A stretch of 25,626 nt of DNA, taken from the NCBI GenBank assembly GCA_017562135.1, contig QEYB01001588.1:1-25626 (forward strand), read 5' to 3'. Under the pieces are notes generated by a model. It was given only the letters and a program-made list of their open reading frames with translations, did not search any database and had not been told where the DNA came from. This DNA is from Dipylidium caninum (taxonomy: Eukaryota > Platyhelminthes > Cestoda > Cyclophyllidea > Dipylidiidae). The translations under genes were made by a program, and so were the position numbers. Shown one piece after another: positions 1 through 10,905 of the stretch; within the stretch, counting starts at the first letter, position 1; each line of letters begins with the position of its first letter.

Positions 1-144
1 TCAAACACGTCTCTCCCTCTTCTCCGTTCCACTTAATTTTTTAAAAAAATTAGTCAGGACGGGGTGTTGAGTGGCTCTCGATGCTCGGATTGCCTCGTAA
101 ATCCGTCTGTTTTACTCGCTTTTTATTTGACTTCACGTCTGCAG

Positions 145-909
145 ACTGACGTTATGGACGATTTGGAGAGGAAGGATAAGATGACTGAAGAACAATACGA
201 TATAATTTCAAATGCATATCCGTCGATTTTGTCTTTCCTGTAAGTCTCGGTCTTCTTCATTCCTCGCCTATTGGTAGTTCTTTGTCCATCACCCCTTTTT
301 CTTTTCTGTCCCCCTTTTTTCCTCTCAAAGACGGTGCTGCGCTCATTTATGTCTCCGCCAAGAACGGCAAGAACTGCGGTTTGTTGAGCAACTACTTACA
401 GCACCGCATTTACGGCTTTCCGTTCACCACAAAATGCCTACGTCATCGACAAGGACAGTGTCTTCATGTAAGTCAACTCTGCTTTCTTTTCCTTTTTTCG
501 AGTCGACAAATTGCAAGCCTTTTGCCCGACATCCGTCCTACCTCTGTCGCCTTCTCCTTCATCGTTGTCGTCGTCTCCCCCTCCCCCACCCTCCCCTGAG
601 CTCCGGCCCTCGGGATTGGTAAAAAGCCGGGCTGCCCTACTTGCCAGGTTGAGAGACAAAGGCCTACCACTTGTAAAATTTTAGCCCCGCCGGTTGGGAC
701 AGCTTGAATAAGATCGGTTTGTTGGAGCAGAATCTAACGAAATACTGTCCCGGGGAGGACTTCTCAAAGGTGGTTCCCAAGCCCAAGAGGAGGGAAAAGT
801 GCCAGTTGAGGGAGCAAGAAGTCCACTGCTATGGATGACCAGGTGGGTGTTTGTCTGTTTTTTGACAAAACCCTTGTTTCTCCAAGTTAAAATGATCATC
901 CTGTCCACC

Positions 910-942
<33 letters not shown>

Positions 943-2730
943 GCTCTCTGCTCTCAGCTCCCTTCATTAACTGGAATATTTCGTTAAACACGCCTTTAAT
1001 CTTACTCTTTGGCCCAGTGATTGTCCCCTCCCCCTTGTTTCAGCTCTTCCTCACTCGCCTCTACACCGCCCTACAACGCGACAATTCGGCCAGTGCGGAC
1101 AGGCGAAAATGGGACTGAGTTACACGAACAATCGTCCAGCCTCGATATTTCCGGCTCGCCTACCAGTCGACCCCTCTTTCGGTCTCGTTTCACGGAATCG
1201 CGTAAGTCCTCGTCAGCCCTTTTCATTCAATGCCACCCTGACCCAACCCCGAGACCCTAAGGTGATCACGGTGTCCTCCTGCAGACGCGGTAATCTCGTT
1301 TCGTCTTGATCAAGGTGTACACCGGAGGATTTCACCTCTTCCCAAGAATGCTTGTCTTCTGATAATCGGCAGGCGTGTTGGGGACAGATGAGCGTTGATA
1401 AGCGAGTTTGAGCGTGTTTGTGTGACCTAACCTGTGGTGGTGTGGTAGGTGTGGTGGTGGGCGTCTGGTTCCCTGCGGACTCCTCTGAAATGACTTGAGA
1501 AGCAGGCGGCTTGAGTGGAGAGGAGTGTGGGGGGAAGCGGGGTATTCGTCTTTCTTTTCTGCTGTCGTCGGCCGAGTCATTTCTGTGTGGAGTGGAGAAT
1601 CCATCAGCAGTCGCACCGGTGGGCGCAGAGGCTTACACAAAATCCCCTACGTAAATTACAGCAAATGGACGTCCGTTGCAACCCATTTGTGTTTCTTAAT
1701 TTTCTTCCATACAATTAAGAATTTGTTCAAGCCTTTCTCTCCGCTCTCACCCCACAGTTTATTAGGTCTGCTGTCTCCACTTGTCCTACCGTTGTTGCGT
1801 TTTTATTTTTGTTAGTCCTCCGGGGCCGGTATTGCCGGTGGTCTCTCAGGCAGTTCATCAGAAAAGGTCTTGGCGAGTTTCTTCAACAACTCCTCAGTAA
1901 GGGACCCTCCGTCCGTCAAAATCCCACGCTCTCAACCAAATTCACCCTCTGGCCCGGGGTCTGAGACAGGCGGTTTAGTTTACCTGTCCTAACCTTGTAC
2001 CATTTTTCCCCTTCATGCAAACTAACTCCCCATTCTCATTATATTCTATGTTTGCTTATCGTGTACTTATTTATAATTAGTAGCTGGTATCTTCCACTCA
2101 AAGGGGCACGTTGTTGATTCCGTTGGAATGTTTGCCCTCTTGTTATGCTGTGCCTCTTCTTTTTAACAGGTCTCACCGATCCGGCCACATTGACGACCAA
2201 AGAGATGCAAACGGAGTTGGAACGTTTGGCGCGAACCTCCAAGGAGCATTGGATGGTGGCTCTCAAGGCCTGGGCGAAAAAACCTCTTAACCCAGTGAAA
2301 CTTGTCCTCCCCTGCTCTCTCTCCATCCGCTCCCCCTGATTTCACTCATTAAAACACTGACCTTTTTCACCTAGACCACTAAGTAACCGTATCGCTTCTG
2401 CTAATACTTTGATACGTGCTCATTGGTGGCTCGGATTCTCCTGTTCTATTCCTTTAAAAAACGTACCAGTTAACTAGCGATTTGTTCTCATCCACTTTCC
2501 CTATGCAGTTGCCTCGCAGGCTTTGAGTGGGAAGTTTATGCGATGGTGTGAAGCTCTCCCCACCTCGACCAAGAGGAGTGCGGGGGAAAGGCGGAGAAGT
2601 AGATTTGACGTAAGTACAAACGGTGGGTTGACTTCAAATTTCATTTGTAGAACTGCGGGAGGAGGTGGAGGCGGATGCGGTGTCATCTTCCAATTCCTCT
2701 TGCCACGAGCCTAGTTTAGGTCGAAAGTAG
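145..2730 (+). CDS. Cytoplasmic dynein light intermediate chain (DLIC), 3' portion, multi-exon
   Basis: DLIC links the dynein-1 heavy chain to cargo adaptors. Exons I can place: 145-239, 331-466, 685-842, 1044-1201, 1816-1896, 2170-about 2300, 2509-2609 and 2651-2730 (stop TAG 2728-2730). Most have GT donors and pyrimidine-rich AG acceptors. Segments that match human DLIC in order are CLSYGAALIY, LYGFP-like IYGFPF, VFIPAGWD, MDDQ-LFL and SEKVLASFFNN. The last is the C-terminal helix that in human DLIC1 binds Hook/BICD-type adaptors. The gene starts outside the window, so the N-terminal GTPase-like half is missing. Frame breaks: an extra T in TTTT at 227-230, an extra A in AAAA near 431, one extra base near 825, an extra A near 1107, and one base missing near 1890. 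Removing the first restores both the splice phase and the human-like sequence. The last two exons fit less well, and one small exon near 1610-1650 is possible. Identity is firm; exon details after 1201 are tentative. Confidence 0.9.
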
Positions 2731-3451
2731 CGTTGAAAATCAAGCCAACTGCGAAGAGCAGGAGACTTTCCCATACTGTCAAGTCGATTTTTCTGCACAC
2801 GGAGGAAGATTGAGGTTTCGTGGGACTGAGAACGGGGCCTCTTTTATTATCTTCTGGTGCTTGTGATGATTCCTTCCCCCACCGCACCAGTCCCCCCCCT
2901 CCCCCCCGCAACTAATCTCTCTCTCTCAGCCCACCCGCTCTTCATAATCATGCGTCATCCAAGTTAACGTGACTGATTGCAACGTCAGGGCGCCATTTCT
3001 TCATCCAAGCTCCTCTCGGGCCTCTCTGAAATCACCTTTCCTCACCTTGTCTCTGGCGTTCGCCGTGTTCTCCGAGGTCCTGACGCGGCTTCAACGTCCT
3101 TCTCCCCCTCTGACGCCTGCTATTCCCTTGTTGCCTGTGAAGGGGCGTCTCGAGGCGTCAGACGTCTGCTGGGCTCTTGACACTTCTTCCTTTGGCGTAT
3201 CTTCTCCTCCCCAGAGTAAATGCCACCCCCCAAATCTGTCTATCGCCTCCACCCAGCCTCGCCTTCTCTTTCTCTCGCTTCTCCGGTCCTGTTTTTCGTG
3301 CAATTTCGCTCACATGACGAATTTTCTATTTTTAATTATCCATTTAAAAAAAATCACCCCTTCAATTAGGCGTGTATCATTTGCAACGATTGCACCACTT
3401 TCTGGAGATTTCTTACGCCTTTTCCATTTAAATTAATGTGTGGTTGTGTGA
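2731..3451 (+). other. Probable 3' UTR of the DLIC gene
   Basis: No splice-consistent coding frame continues after the DLIC stop. A 155-codon frame at 2969-3436 exists, but its composition is unremarkable and it matches nothing I know. C-runs (about 2885-2908) and pyrimidine-rich stretches dominate, and the first good AATAAA on this strand follows at 3452. I read the stretch as untranslated. Confidence 0.45.
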
Positions 3452-3457
3452 AATAAA
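3452..3457 (+). other. Poly(A) signal AATAAA
   Basis: AATAAA sits about 720 bases past the DLIC stop, and a TG-rich tract at 3519-3540 lies downstream. That is the usual order of hexamer then GU-rich element. Confidence 0.5.
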
Positions 3458-5610
3458 GTCTACGTCTACCTGCAGGACACGAGGGTTGCACGATTTGTGT
3501 TTTTTCTTACTTGGTTTACGTGTGTGTGCGTGTGTGTGTGATTTTGGGGACAAGGCGATTATTTGCGCCGCGGAGGTGATGGTGTAGCTCTCGTGTGTGA
3601 AAATGCCCGAATCATTTGGGTGTACTGTTAAAACATGCGCCTTTTCGTGTTTCTCCTGGCAGTCTTCTCCGCGCCCGGTTGTCTTTGGCCCTTGCGAGAC
3701 TCGACTGCCCCTTTCGCCGCGACCTGACGCCGTCGCTGAGTGCGGAAAGGTCTGGCGAGGCCGCCTCTGGTCTCCCAGTCGGCTGGTCGGGGACGCGTTT
3801 TTGGCCAGAGGTGGTCTAAAGTAGTCCACCAGTGAGAGCCGCCTTCTGGTGGGATCATGTTTCATTCCCTCCACTGGCTCGCGTTCACGGAAGCACTCCG
3901 TGCATCATCGTCAGTCGTTTTGCCTCTTGGCCTCGCTTTCAGTAAAAATATTGCGGCGAAGAGGCGGAGTTGAGCGGTTCACTCGTGGTTCCTCCCCCCT
4001 CACAAAACGAGTCGAAAGGAGGCCGAGGCGACTGCCTCGGCAGACGAGCGGCGGCGCGAGGATCGGCGCCCTCGGCCGGTCGCAGCCGCCGGTCTCCCCT
4101 TCTCCCTCACGGCGCGGGCCTCACATCATCCCCGTGGCGCAAATCACATTTTATGGGGCCTGTTGCCCATCCTCGCGTCCCAATGCGCGTCTTCCCCCTA
4201 GCTGCACGGGCTGAGTGAGGGTGGCGGGTCGCCCCGCCCTCCGCCTCCCTCTTCGTCGGGGTGCGTGTGTGTCTGCGCCGCCGGGGTGGTGTTCGCGTCG
4301 TGGGGCGATTGAAATTGTGCACCGTTGTCTCGGAGGCGGGCGGACCACGTGTCGCCTGAAGGCCGTCCGAGACATCTCCCTCTCCGTCGACCGCTCCTCC
4401 TCCTCCCCCGCCTAGCTGGAGGCTACGCAACTCCGAGTGAACCGGCGAGGGCAGCCGAGGCCCCACCGCCCCCCGTTTGGTCCGAGGAACCGCGGCGGAG
4501 GCTGCGGATGCGTCGGCGTTGGGACTTGGCACGTGGCGAGGGGTGCTGGCGGTTGCAGCCGCCTACTTTCTTTTCGGCTCCGCCTCTTCTCGCTCTTCCC
4601 TCGTGCTGCGGTGACCCGCCGAGGACGCAAACCGGAGCGCCCCGCATGAGCGGGAACGCGGCGGAGGAGGACGACGTGTATGCGTGTGCCCGCCTCTTCG
4701 TCTCCAAAGTTTTACCACATTTTTGCGGCATTTGCGACTGACTGGCACCGGGAGGGGGGGGGGGGGGCGCCAGGGGACAATCAACCGAATCGCGGGAGCA
4801 TTTCGGCCCTCCTCGCCCCCGCCTCCGCCTCCTCGTCTGTCTAATGTGTCCGCGCGAGGCAGGAAGGGCGGGGCGGAAGTGAGGCTCTTCGCCTCGTCTC
4901 GCAACTTGGAAGATTTAGGTGAGCAAAAAAAGTGTCGTGACCAGTCCTAAAGGAGTACACCACAGATACTTGAAAAGTCAACCCTCCGAGGTCGTCCATC
5001 ATGCACAGCATCATCGCGGGCCTCAAATCGGTGAAGCACTTTTTAACACCGGCACTTACACGCACGCACGTGTTCAGACAGGAAGAAAAGGGAGAAGAAG
5101 AAGATTCACACGTGGTGGTTGCACCAAGCGCGGACGACGCGGTGTGAAGAGTTCTGCCTGCGGGGCACAGAGACGCCGCCGCCGCCCCTTCGGGCCCGTG
5201 AAAAGAGGCTTTCTGTTCGCCTCCCAAACAAGGTTGGTGACTTTAATCGCATCAGTTGCCGCGCGGCACCTCCTCTCCTTGCCTCCAGCTGACCGTCTGC
5301 AGCACGCAGCGCACGTCACTCACGGTGGGGCCGGCGGGGGAGGCGATGACCGGCGTCCCGTTTTTGACCTGAACAACCCGCCCCCTCCCCCCATTGGGCT
5401 ACGCACTCCTGCCGATTAGCGGGTGAAGGCAGTTGGCTGACTGGATTCTGCTCATGCACGGGGAAGGAAAAAGAAGAAGATGAAGAAGATGCGCCTGCCT
5501 GCATGGACACGAGAGCACTTGCACTGAACTCAGGATGACCTCGGGGCTGGCTGAAAGTCCGTGTTGTGTGTGTGTGTGTGTGTGCGTGTGCTCTCCAGCC
5601 CGCCGCCACA
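3458..5610. other. GC-rich intergenic region without a supportable gene
   Basis: The stretch is strongly GC-rich and CpG-rich from about 3960 to 5400, with a G run at 4754-4767 and several GGGGCGG-like boxes near 4870. Open frames occur on all six frames, as expected for GC-rich DNA, and none shows a recognisable motif. A good donor-like site (TTAG|GTGAGC) at about 4918 leaves open a 5' untranslated exon. This could be a CpG-island-type control region upstream of 4TM-1, but no element proves it. Confidence 0.4.
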
Positions 5611-5620
5611 AATATAAAAA
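5611..5620 (+). promoter_or_regulatory. TATA box of 4TM-1
   Basis: AATATAAAAA lies about 35-40 bases before the ATG at 5655. With a start site about 30 bases downstream, the 5' leader would be very short, as in 4TM-2. Confidence 0.6.
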
Positions 5621-5654
5621 GGCGACAAACGACGAAGAAGAGGAGGACAAAGTG

Positions 5655-6056
5655 ATGAATCGACGAATTAGCCTCCTCATCATCGCCCTCATCGCGGCCT
5701 TCCTGTTCTTTCCTGGCCTTCGGCTACGAGGGCTGGGGATGCCAGAGCTGGATTCTCGCGGCACCGTGCAACCTCTCCCCTGAACTCAAAGTGGTCGGCA
5801 TCCTCATTCTGACCTCGGGTGTGGCCATCTTCCTCGCGGCCATCTTTCCTCGCCGTCAAGATTTTCTTAGGCTTCTTCTGGAGCGAGGTCCTCAGCTGCG
5901 TGTTCACCATTGTCGCGATGATCCTCTCCATCGCCGGCGTCTTCCACTACTACAGTTTCACCAGGAACTGGTCGCCGAGTTTTTGCCACCTCCGCCATGA
6001 CCCTCAGCATCGCCCTCTCCATTATCTTCGTCTTAGACCTCCTCTTTAGACACTAA
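5655..6056 (+). CDS. 4TM-1: small four-transmembrane protein, W-x-C-x8-C loop
   Basis: This is the only clear array member on the + strand, and it converges on 4TM-2. The start is MNRR, followed by a hydrophobic segment (about residues 5-22). Then comes a loop with GYEGWGC and a second cysteine after eight residues (QSWILAAP). Three further hydrophobic segments follow, and the frame ends in LLFRH and TAA. The third segment ends in AGVFHYY and the fourth begins near a WSP motif; both match 4TM-2 (AGVFYYL, LWSP). Reading through needs three +1 skips, near 5711 (TTCTTT), 5850 (CTTTCC) and 5974 (GTTTTT). Each lies in or next to a T run, and each lands in the frame that keeps the family pattern. 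No intron is needed. Function unknown; the layout resembles claudin/PMP22 proteins, but that is analogy. If the breaks are real, this is a pseudogene. Confidence 0.75.
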
Positions 6057-6663
6057 ACGCCTCCCACCACCTCGGCGGGGGGAAGGGCTAATTTCTTCAC
6101 CTCCACCTCCTTCTTTTTTTATTTGTGTTTCCTCCCTTTCCGCGAAAGCCTCTCTTCCTTCTCGTCTCACTCGTCGCGTATAACCCCCTCATCCGCCCCC
6201 GCCCTCCCGCACACCGCCATCGCCATCGCCAACATCGTCGGTAAGATGTATATTTTTGCCGTGCGGGCTCGGAATGGCAATTCGGCGGTGAGAAACCTTC
6301 CACCTGTCTCGTGGCGTCTCGCAAAACCCCCACTCTGCCACCCACCATCCCTGCCCCGCCCCGTCCCGCTTCATATATCGCACACATGAACTCGACCCGA
6401 TCGGTCAATCGATGAATCGATAAAACTCTGTCTTGTTGACGCCGGCGGGGGTCGGAGGGCGGGGTTGCTCGGTGGTGGATGTCGGGACGGCGGTTGGAAA
6501 TTTGCCATATGCGCATAACATCAGCCTTGAAAATCAATACTATCGAGGTGCCCGGGTCGATAATGGCCTGGGCGATGTCGGCGCGCCGTGAGGCCTGGAT
6601 CCGCACGCCGCCAATGAGTGGAACCCGCGAAATTCGCGGTGACAAAGCGAAATCTTTTTCCGT

Positions 6664-6694
6664 CCCCCAACCCCCACCCCCACCCCCACCCCCC
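6664..6694. repeat. C-rich simple repeat (CCCCCA)n
   Basis: Imperfect tandem units of five to six C and one A. The complementary strand is G-rich and could form a quadruplex, which is inference. Confidence 0.8.
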
Positions 6695-7250
6695 GACATT
6701 ACACAGGCCGAGTAGCACATTTCGCCTGATTCCCAATTATCGTTGGAGGAAGAAAAGGTGGACACCAATCAAAGTGATTAGTTCAAAGGACTTTGCATGG
6801 TGCAAGTCACTGCGATTGAATAAAATAAGCAGATGTGAAAAGTGGTGCTTTAATGCCTTCCACGGCGATCTGATGCGCGGTTCACGGTTGCCAAGGCAGC
6901 ACCCGCTTCAGTGGCTTTGCGAGCACACCCAAAGCAGAGGGAGTGTTTACGTACGAGATGTGGGAGGGAGGGGGACGAGAATCATTGCTGGGCTGTTTGG
7001 ATGGCATTTTGTCGGGCGACGGAGTCTGCAGTCGTTGACGTGGCCAAATCGAGCTGAAGTGTGAGCCTGGCGGGTCACCCAGCGATGTTGTGTCGTCGCA
7101 GCCTTCCTTCCATTTGACCAGGCGATGGAAATGGGACCCGCCACCGCACCACTGCCCCATCAACTCTCCTCCTCCGCCCTCACCTCACCTCTATCCCCTG
7201 CCCCCCCCCACCCCACCCCACCCGCGCGCCTTTCTCCTCCTCTCGTCTCG

Positions 7251-7280
7251 ACTCGACTCGACTCGACTCGACTCGACTCG
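7251..7280. repeat. (ACTCG)6 microsatellite
   Basis: Six perfect pentamer units preceded by a partial unit. Its long hydrophilic translations are artefacts of the repeat. Confidence 0.95.
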
Positions 7281-7543
7281 AACTCTTCTCGGCTTTTGGC
7301 GTTCTGACCGAGTGGATGGCTACGTAAGCAAGGCCTCGTCGAAAACCCCGCACTGCAGCCGAGGCAACACCACCTCGGCCGCTTCTGCCCGCGCTTATCC
7401 GCCCCCGAGAGACAGAGGAAAGACCGCAGAGAGTCTGCTTTTGCGAGTGCAACGCTTAATTTGACATGAGGGTGGCGGAGTGCAGACGTGGGGGGAAACG
7501 GGGAGGGAAAGCGGGGAGGGAAGGGGCGGCGTTTTGGGTCCGC

Positions 7544-7947
7544 TCAGGTGTAGGAGGTGATGAGATCGAAGAGGAGGATGGCGGCAAGCGCCGTGGTGAG
7601 CGACATGGCGATGGTGGCGATGAAGGGCGACCAGAGGTTCAGCGAGTCCAAGTAGTAGAAGACTCCGGCGATGGAGAGAATTGCTGCGATTACTGCCACC
7701 ACAGTGGACACAATCTCCGTCCAGTTTGCTGCCCAGGGCAATGACGAGGATGAGGAAGACGCCGCCGATGAGGATGAGGAGGCCGGCGGTGAGGAGGAGG
7801 GCTCCGGTGGTGCGGGAAGAGCGTAAGGCGACTACAACGCTCGGAAAGGGCGCTGCCACCGCAGTTCCATCCGCTATAGCCGACTGCCACGAAAAAGAGG
7901 AGAGCTGCCACCAGGGCGATGATCACGTAGGCAATTCTGCGGTCCAT
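7544..7947 (-). CDS. 4TM-2: small four-transmembrane protein, W-x-C-x8-C loop
   Basis: This is the clearest array member. The start MDRR at 7947 is chosen because it opens the family N-terminus and lies 60 bases below a TATA box; an in-frame ATG nine codons earlier is possible. Segment 1 (about residues 5-22) runs into GYSGWNC, and LSERC supplies the second cysteine after eight residues. Segment 2 carries TTGALLLTAGLL. Segment 3 is preceded by ANWTEIV and ends in AGVFYYL. After LWSPFIATIAMSL, segment 4 ends in LLFDLITSYT and TGA (7544-7546). The frame moves +1 twice, once after LSERC (about 7825-7835) and once near 7745. The length is about 134 residues. The 40 bases encoding the LWSPFIATIAMSL part are identical in 4TM-7. 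Probably an integral membrane protein; role unknown. Confidence 0.85.
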
Positions 7948-8006
7948 TCGCCTTCTAAGCTGCCACACGCCCACTCGTACTGCTGCACGACGAGCAGTCG
8001 CCCGCC

Positions 8007-8014
8007 TTTTATAC
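8007..8014 (-). promoter_or_regulatory. TATA box of 4TM-2
   Basis: GTATAAAA on the minus strand, followed by GGCGGG, lies about 60 bases upstream of the ATG. The predicted leader is about 30 bases. Confidence 0.75.
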
Positions 8015-8043
8015 TCGCGAAGGCGTTAGTCAGCTCGTCGCTG

Positions 8044-8048
8044 ATTGG
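8044..8048 (-). promoter_or_regulatory. CCAAT box of 4TM-2
   Basis: ACCAATC on the minus strand lies 30 bases upstream of the TATA box, nearly the same spacing as at 4TM-6. Confidence 0.5.
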
Positions 8049-8109
8049 TCCACGCGAGGCGAGCTTTCGACGATGTGGGCTTCGAGTCGGCTCTGCCTTC
8101 GTCACCCTC

Positions 8110-8926
8110 GGGAATCGCAACGCTGGGAGAAGTGACAAATGACTGGCGGGTGTCGCATCATCGTCACTAGGCGCCGAGCCATAATACACGCGTGAGGGGC
8201 TCCTCGCCTACTCGCGTCGCCCCTTGCCATCGCACGAGATGGCAGGCGGTGGTGGGCAGACGACGTGATCCTCTCCTGGTGGCTGGATCGTTTCCCTCTC
8301 TTTGCCACGGGTAAAGTCATAGGCGCTGAAGTGCGTAGCGGAGGGCCAAGTCAGCTCCTCGCAATCCACAGTGGTGCACTGTACTGTAGGAGACCTCGCC
8401 GGGTCACGGGGCTGAGGGCGTTCAGGCGAAAGAGATTAGATCCCCTAGAGCGGCCTACAACACTCGCCTTCACTCGGGAACGAGTTGAGGACCCACGAGT
8501 CGTTGGGGAAGAGGCCTTTTCGGCCCGGAGACTTTAGCATTCCCCGCAAACTCCTTTTAAGGGAGGCTATAAACAGCGGTGAAGAATGAAACCTTTGATA
8601 GATGCTCATAACATCTTGCGACATGCAACGGAAAAGCTTTAGTCCTTTCTCTCTCCTCATTTATTTTGACGCAGAAGTTTCAACTACTTATTGTGGTTAG
8701 TAGCATGCTTTTCGAGTCTCTCTGCACTTTGCCAATACACGCTCACCGGCTCCATCATCACAAGCAGAATCTGGCAGAACACACGTTTTTTGGGCTATTC
8801 ACCCAAATATAGACCATGTACACCTTGGGAGGGAGGGAGGGGGGAAAGTGCAGGCAGTAGTAGAGGCAGGGGAGAATCAGAAAGTGAGGGAGAGGAGGAG
8901 TGGTGCATTTGTTTGCCACTCTGATC
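8110..8926. other. Intergenic region between 4TM-2 and 4TM-3
   Basis: No gene is supportable. The stretch contains the distal 4TM-2 promoter region and the probable 3' UTR of 4TM-3, including an AATAAA on the minus strand at 8660-8665. A purine-rich tract runs from about 8828 to 8900. Confidence 0.4.
8660..8665 (-). other. Possible poly(A) signal of 4TM-3
   Basis: AATAAA on the minus strand about 265 bases beyond the 4TM-3 stop. It is the nearest canonical hexamer I found, but its use is uncertain. Confidence 0.3.
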
Positions 8927-9355
8927 TCAAGTCATTTTGAGACGGGAGGCGATGATCTCCACGAGGATGATGGTGGCGTGCAGTCCCGACAGCGACATGG
9001 CACAAATGGCGAGGTGGGGGGACCAGACATTGGCCTTGGTTATGTAATAGACCATACCGGAGACCGCGAATATGGCGGCAGCCGAGGCCGTCACCGTGGC
9101 GCCTATATCGAGCCAGAAGGGGGCAAAACACCGCCACGAAGATCAACACGACCGAGGTGAGGAGGGCGAGTAGACCTGCGGTGAGGAGGATGGCACCGCT
9201 GAGGAGATCGCCGCCTCGCCAGTTCACAGAGTTGTTCAGCGTCCGCCTCGCACACCCAACCCCCGATTGCCAACGGCGACGAAGAAGAGGGCGGAGGCGA
9301 GGAAAGCCAGGACCATGTAGCAGAGCCGACGGCCCCTCCACTCAATTGTGCTCAT
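8927..9355 (-). CDS. 4TM-3: small four-transmembrane protein, W-x-C-x7-C loop
   Basis: The start MSTIEWRGRR gives this copy a longer basic N-terminus than its neighbours. Segment 1 contains ALFFVAVGN and leads into GWVC, with the second cysteine after seven residues (EADAEQL). Segment 2 carries GAILLTAGLL, matching GALLLTAGLL of 4TM-2. After FWLDIGATV, segment 3 ends in SGMVYYI. NVWSPHLAICAMSL matches LWSPFIATIAMSL of 4TM-2, and segment 4 ends near IIASRLKMT with TGA at 8927-8929. Three +1 frame moves are needed: in the GGGGTTGGG context near 9255, near 9208, and at TTTTGCC near 9133. The TAAC-like linker between the second cysteine and segment 2 is uncertain in sequence because of the breaks. 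No intron. Function unknown. Confidence 0.75.
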
Positions 9356-9403
9356 TGCTGTCTCACCACGGGCTTCTTGAGCTCTCAGCCCTGCGCCAGA
9401 TGC

Positions 9404-9410
9404 ATTTATA
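9404..9410 (-). promoter_or_regulatory. TATA box of 4TM-3
   Basis: TATAAAT on the minus strand lies about 50 bases upstream of the ATG at 9355. I see no CCAAT box at the position used by 4TM-2. Confidence 0.6.
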
Positions 9411-10051
9411 AGAGCATTTCTCCCACCGCCTTCGGGTCTCACGACCTTGACCGCACAGGCGAGAGCGCAAGAGGCCTGTGCGTGAGGAGACAGGCTCGCA
9501 GGCCTCAGGGTGCTCAAGTCCCCGTTGGCACGGCTGCCCATACCTCGTCTCATGCCTAGATGAGAGCCAAAGTGCACAAGGTGGCACGACAACTCGGTGT
9601 TGGTGGCATCTGGCAGCCCTACCACCTCGTGTGGCAGGCTTGTCAGATGACAAGGGACTTCGGGGGTCTTAGGGGAGGTGGATAATTCAACCGGACTCTC
9701 CCGTCGGCCCAAATTGCCTCCCGATGAGTCGAAAGAAGACGGAGACGCCTGAGGAGGGCTGTGAAGACGCATTGGGGTGTGGAGAAGTCCACCTGCCCTG
9801 CCGCCTTCGGGCGAGAGGTCGCTGGTGCCCCACCTCAAAGATCCACCTGCCCGCCCAACAGCCCTCCCTAGCCAAGTTAACAAACTTTAAGCATTCTCGG
9901 GGCAGCTGACAGCGAAAAAGACCAGCTGCGGTGAAAGATCGTATTGAAACTGGTTCGGGAAGCACAGATAAACAAAGTGGATGGGATACGGGCGTTCGGG
10001 GGGCGATCTGGAAGGCCAGAACGGTGGGAGGGAGGAAGGCGCGGTCCGTCA
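9411..10051. other. Intergenic region between 4TM-3 and 4TM-4
   Basis: The long minus-strand frame here (to 9883) is only an upstream extension of the 4TM-3 first frame and passes through the promoter, so I do not count it as coding. I see no motif, repeat or RNA gene. Confidence 0.4.
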
Positions 10052-10479
10052 CTAGTGTCGTGGAGTTCGGACACGGCGGCGACAGGCGACAGCGCCTTCC
10101 ACGTCCAGACAGATGGCCAAGAAGATAGTCAGTGTTGTTGCCGTGGCAGCAATGAAGTCTGACGAATGCGGGACGTGGAGTATTGTGTAGACGAGTAACA
10201 CGAGGAGGATAATTCCCTCGATAACGACAATGAGATTGGCGGTCAGCTTGAGGCAGTCGCGGGGCCGGACGTCATTGAAGACGAAAACGACGGCGGCGGA
10301 GACGGCCAACGCACCGGCCGATGCTTGAGGATCACACGCAATGGCACGTGTCTACTGTCCATTTCGCAGATGCCGTCGACAGCACTGGTGTCGCAATTCC
10401 AGTAGGTTAATAAGACGGAGCCGAAGGACAGGCAGGCGGTGACGAAGGCGAGGATGGTGTGTCCGCTGATACTCGACAT
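10052..10479 (-). CDS. 4TM-4: divergent small four-transmembrane protein, W-x-C-x8-C loop
   Basis: The frame opens with MSSISGHTILAF, a hydrophobic stretch, and then TYWNC with a second cysteine after eight residues (DTSAVDGI). The G-x-x-G-W context of the other copies is reduced to TYW. One +1 move near 10330 joins this to the second half. That half has a hydrophobic segment (AVSAAVVFVF), a short polar loop with DVRPRDC, a strongly hydrophobic third segment (IIILLVLLVY-like) and a fourth (TTLTIFLAICL). It ends in a basic tail, RRRVRTPRH, and a stop at 10052-10054. The LTAGLL and W-S-P motifs are missing, so this is the most diverged clear copy. It needs fewer frame corrections than its neighbours. 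The ATG follows GATAAAAT directly, too close to be its TATA box. Confidence 0.65.
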
Positions 10480-10675
10480 ATTTTATCAGTGTCTTTTCAG
10501 CCTTAGCTCACTTCACTACGGCGTTCAATGCACACTGCGCAGTGGGTCTCAGCAGACCACGCGTCTTTGTCAACAGCCCCGTCGACCTTGACCGACGTCG
10601 CGCTGGGGCGAGCGAGACAGCCAATCGCGTGCGAGTCAGACAGTCGCCTGTGGACTCACGTCGGAGCGCTCAGTG

Positions 10676-10680
10676 ATTGG
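10676..10680 (-). promoter_or_regulatory. Possible CCAAT box upstream of 4TM-4
   Basis: GCCAATCAC on the minus strand about 200 bases upstream of the 4TM-4 ATG. A second CCAAT, on the + strand, begins at 10620. The distance is larger than at the other genes, so assignment is weak. Confidence 0.3.
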
Positions 10681-10905
10681 CTCGTTAATTTGCTTTGTGT
10701 GGGGGCTTTGTCCTCATCCCAGTTGAATGACTAGTGAGTGGAAACAGAGCCCGTTCGACCCGATGAAATTGATGCGTGGTGAGGAGGGTCGTCAGGCTGC
10801 AGAGAAGGGTCCTTTTTCCGGTTGGAGGCGGAGAAAAAACAACCAAAACGCGCTCCCGCCTCGTCTCCACGTTCCGATGGCAGTGTTGTCAGTGGAAAAT
10901 CAGGC

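Larger units (their letters stand above)
6057..7543. other. Intergenic region between the convergent 4TM-1 and 4TM-2
   Basis: No gene is supportable here. The stretch should contain both 3' UTRs. It holds a C-rich block (6664-6694), a pure ACTCG pentamer array (7251-7280) and an AATAAA at 6819-6824 on +, which is rather far from the 4TM-1 stop. Open frames such as 6097-6768 on - show no domain or family motif. Confidence 0.4.

Noticed and set aside
2969..3436. 155-codon + frame after DLIC
   Set aside because: It lies between the DLIC stop and its poly(A) signal and has no motif or own promoter.
9360..9883. Long N-terminal extension of 4TM-3
   Set aside because: The frame runs through the TATA box and would add about 175 residues not seen in any other copy.
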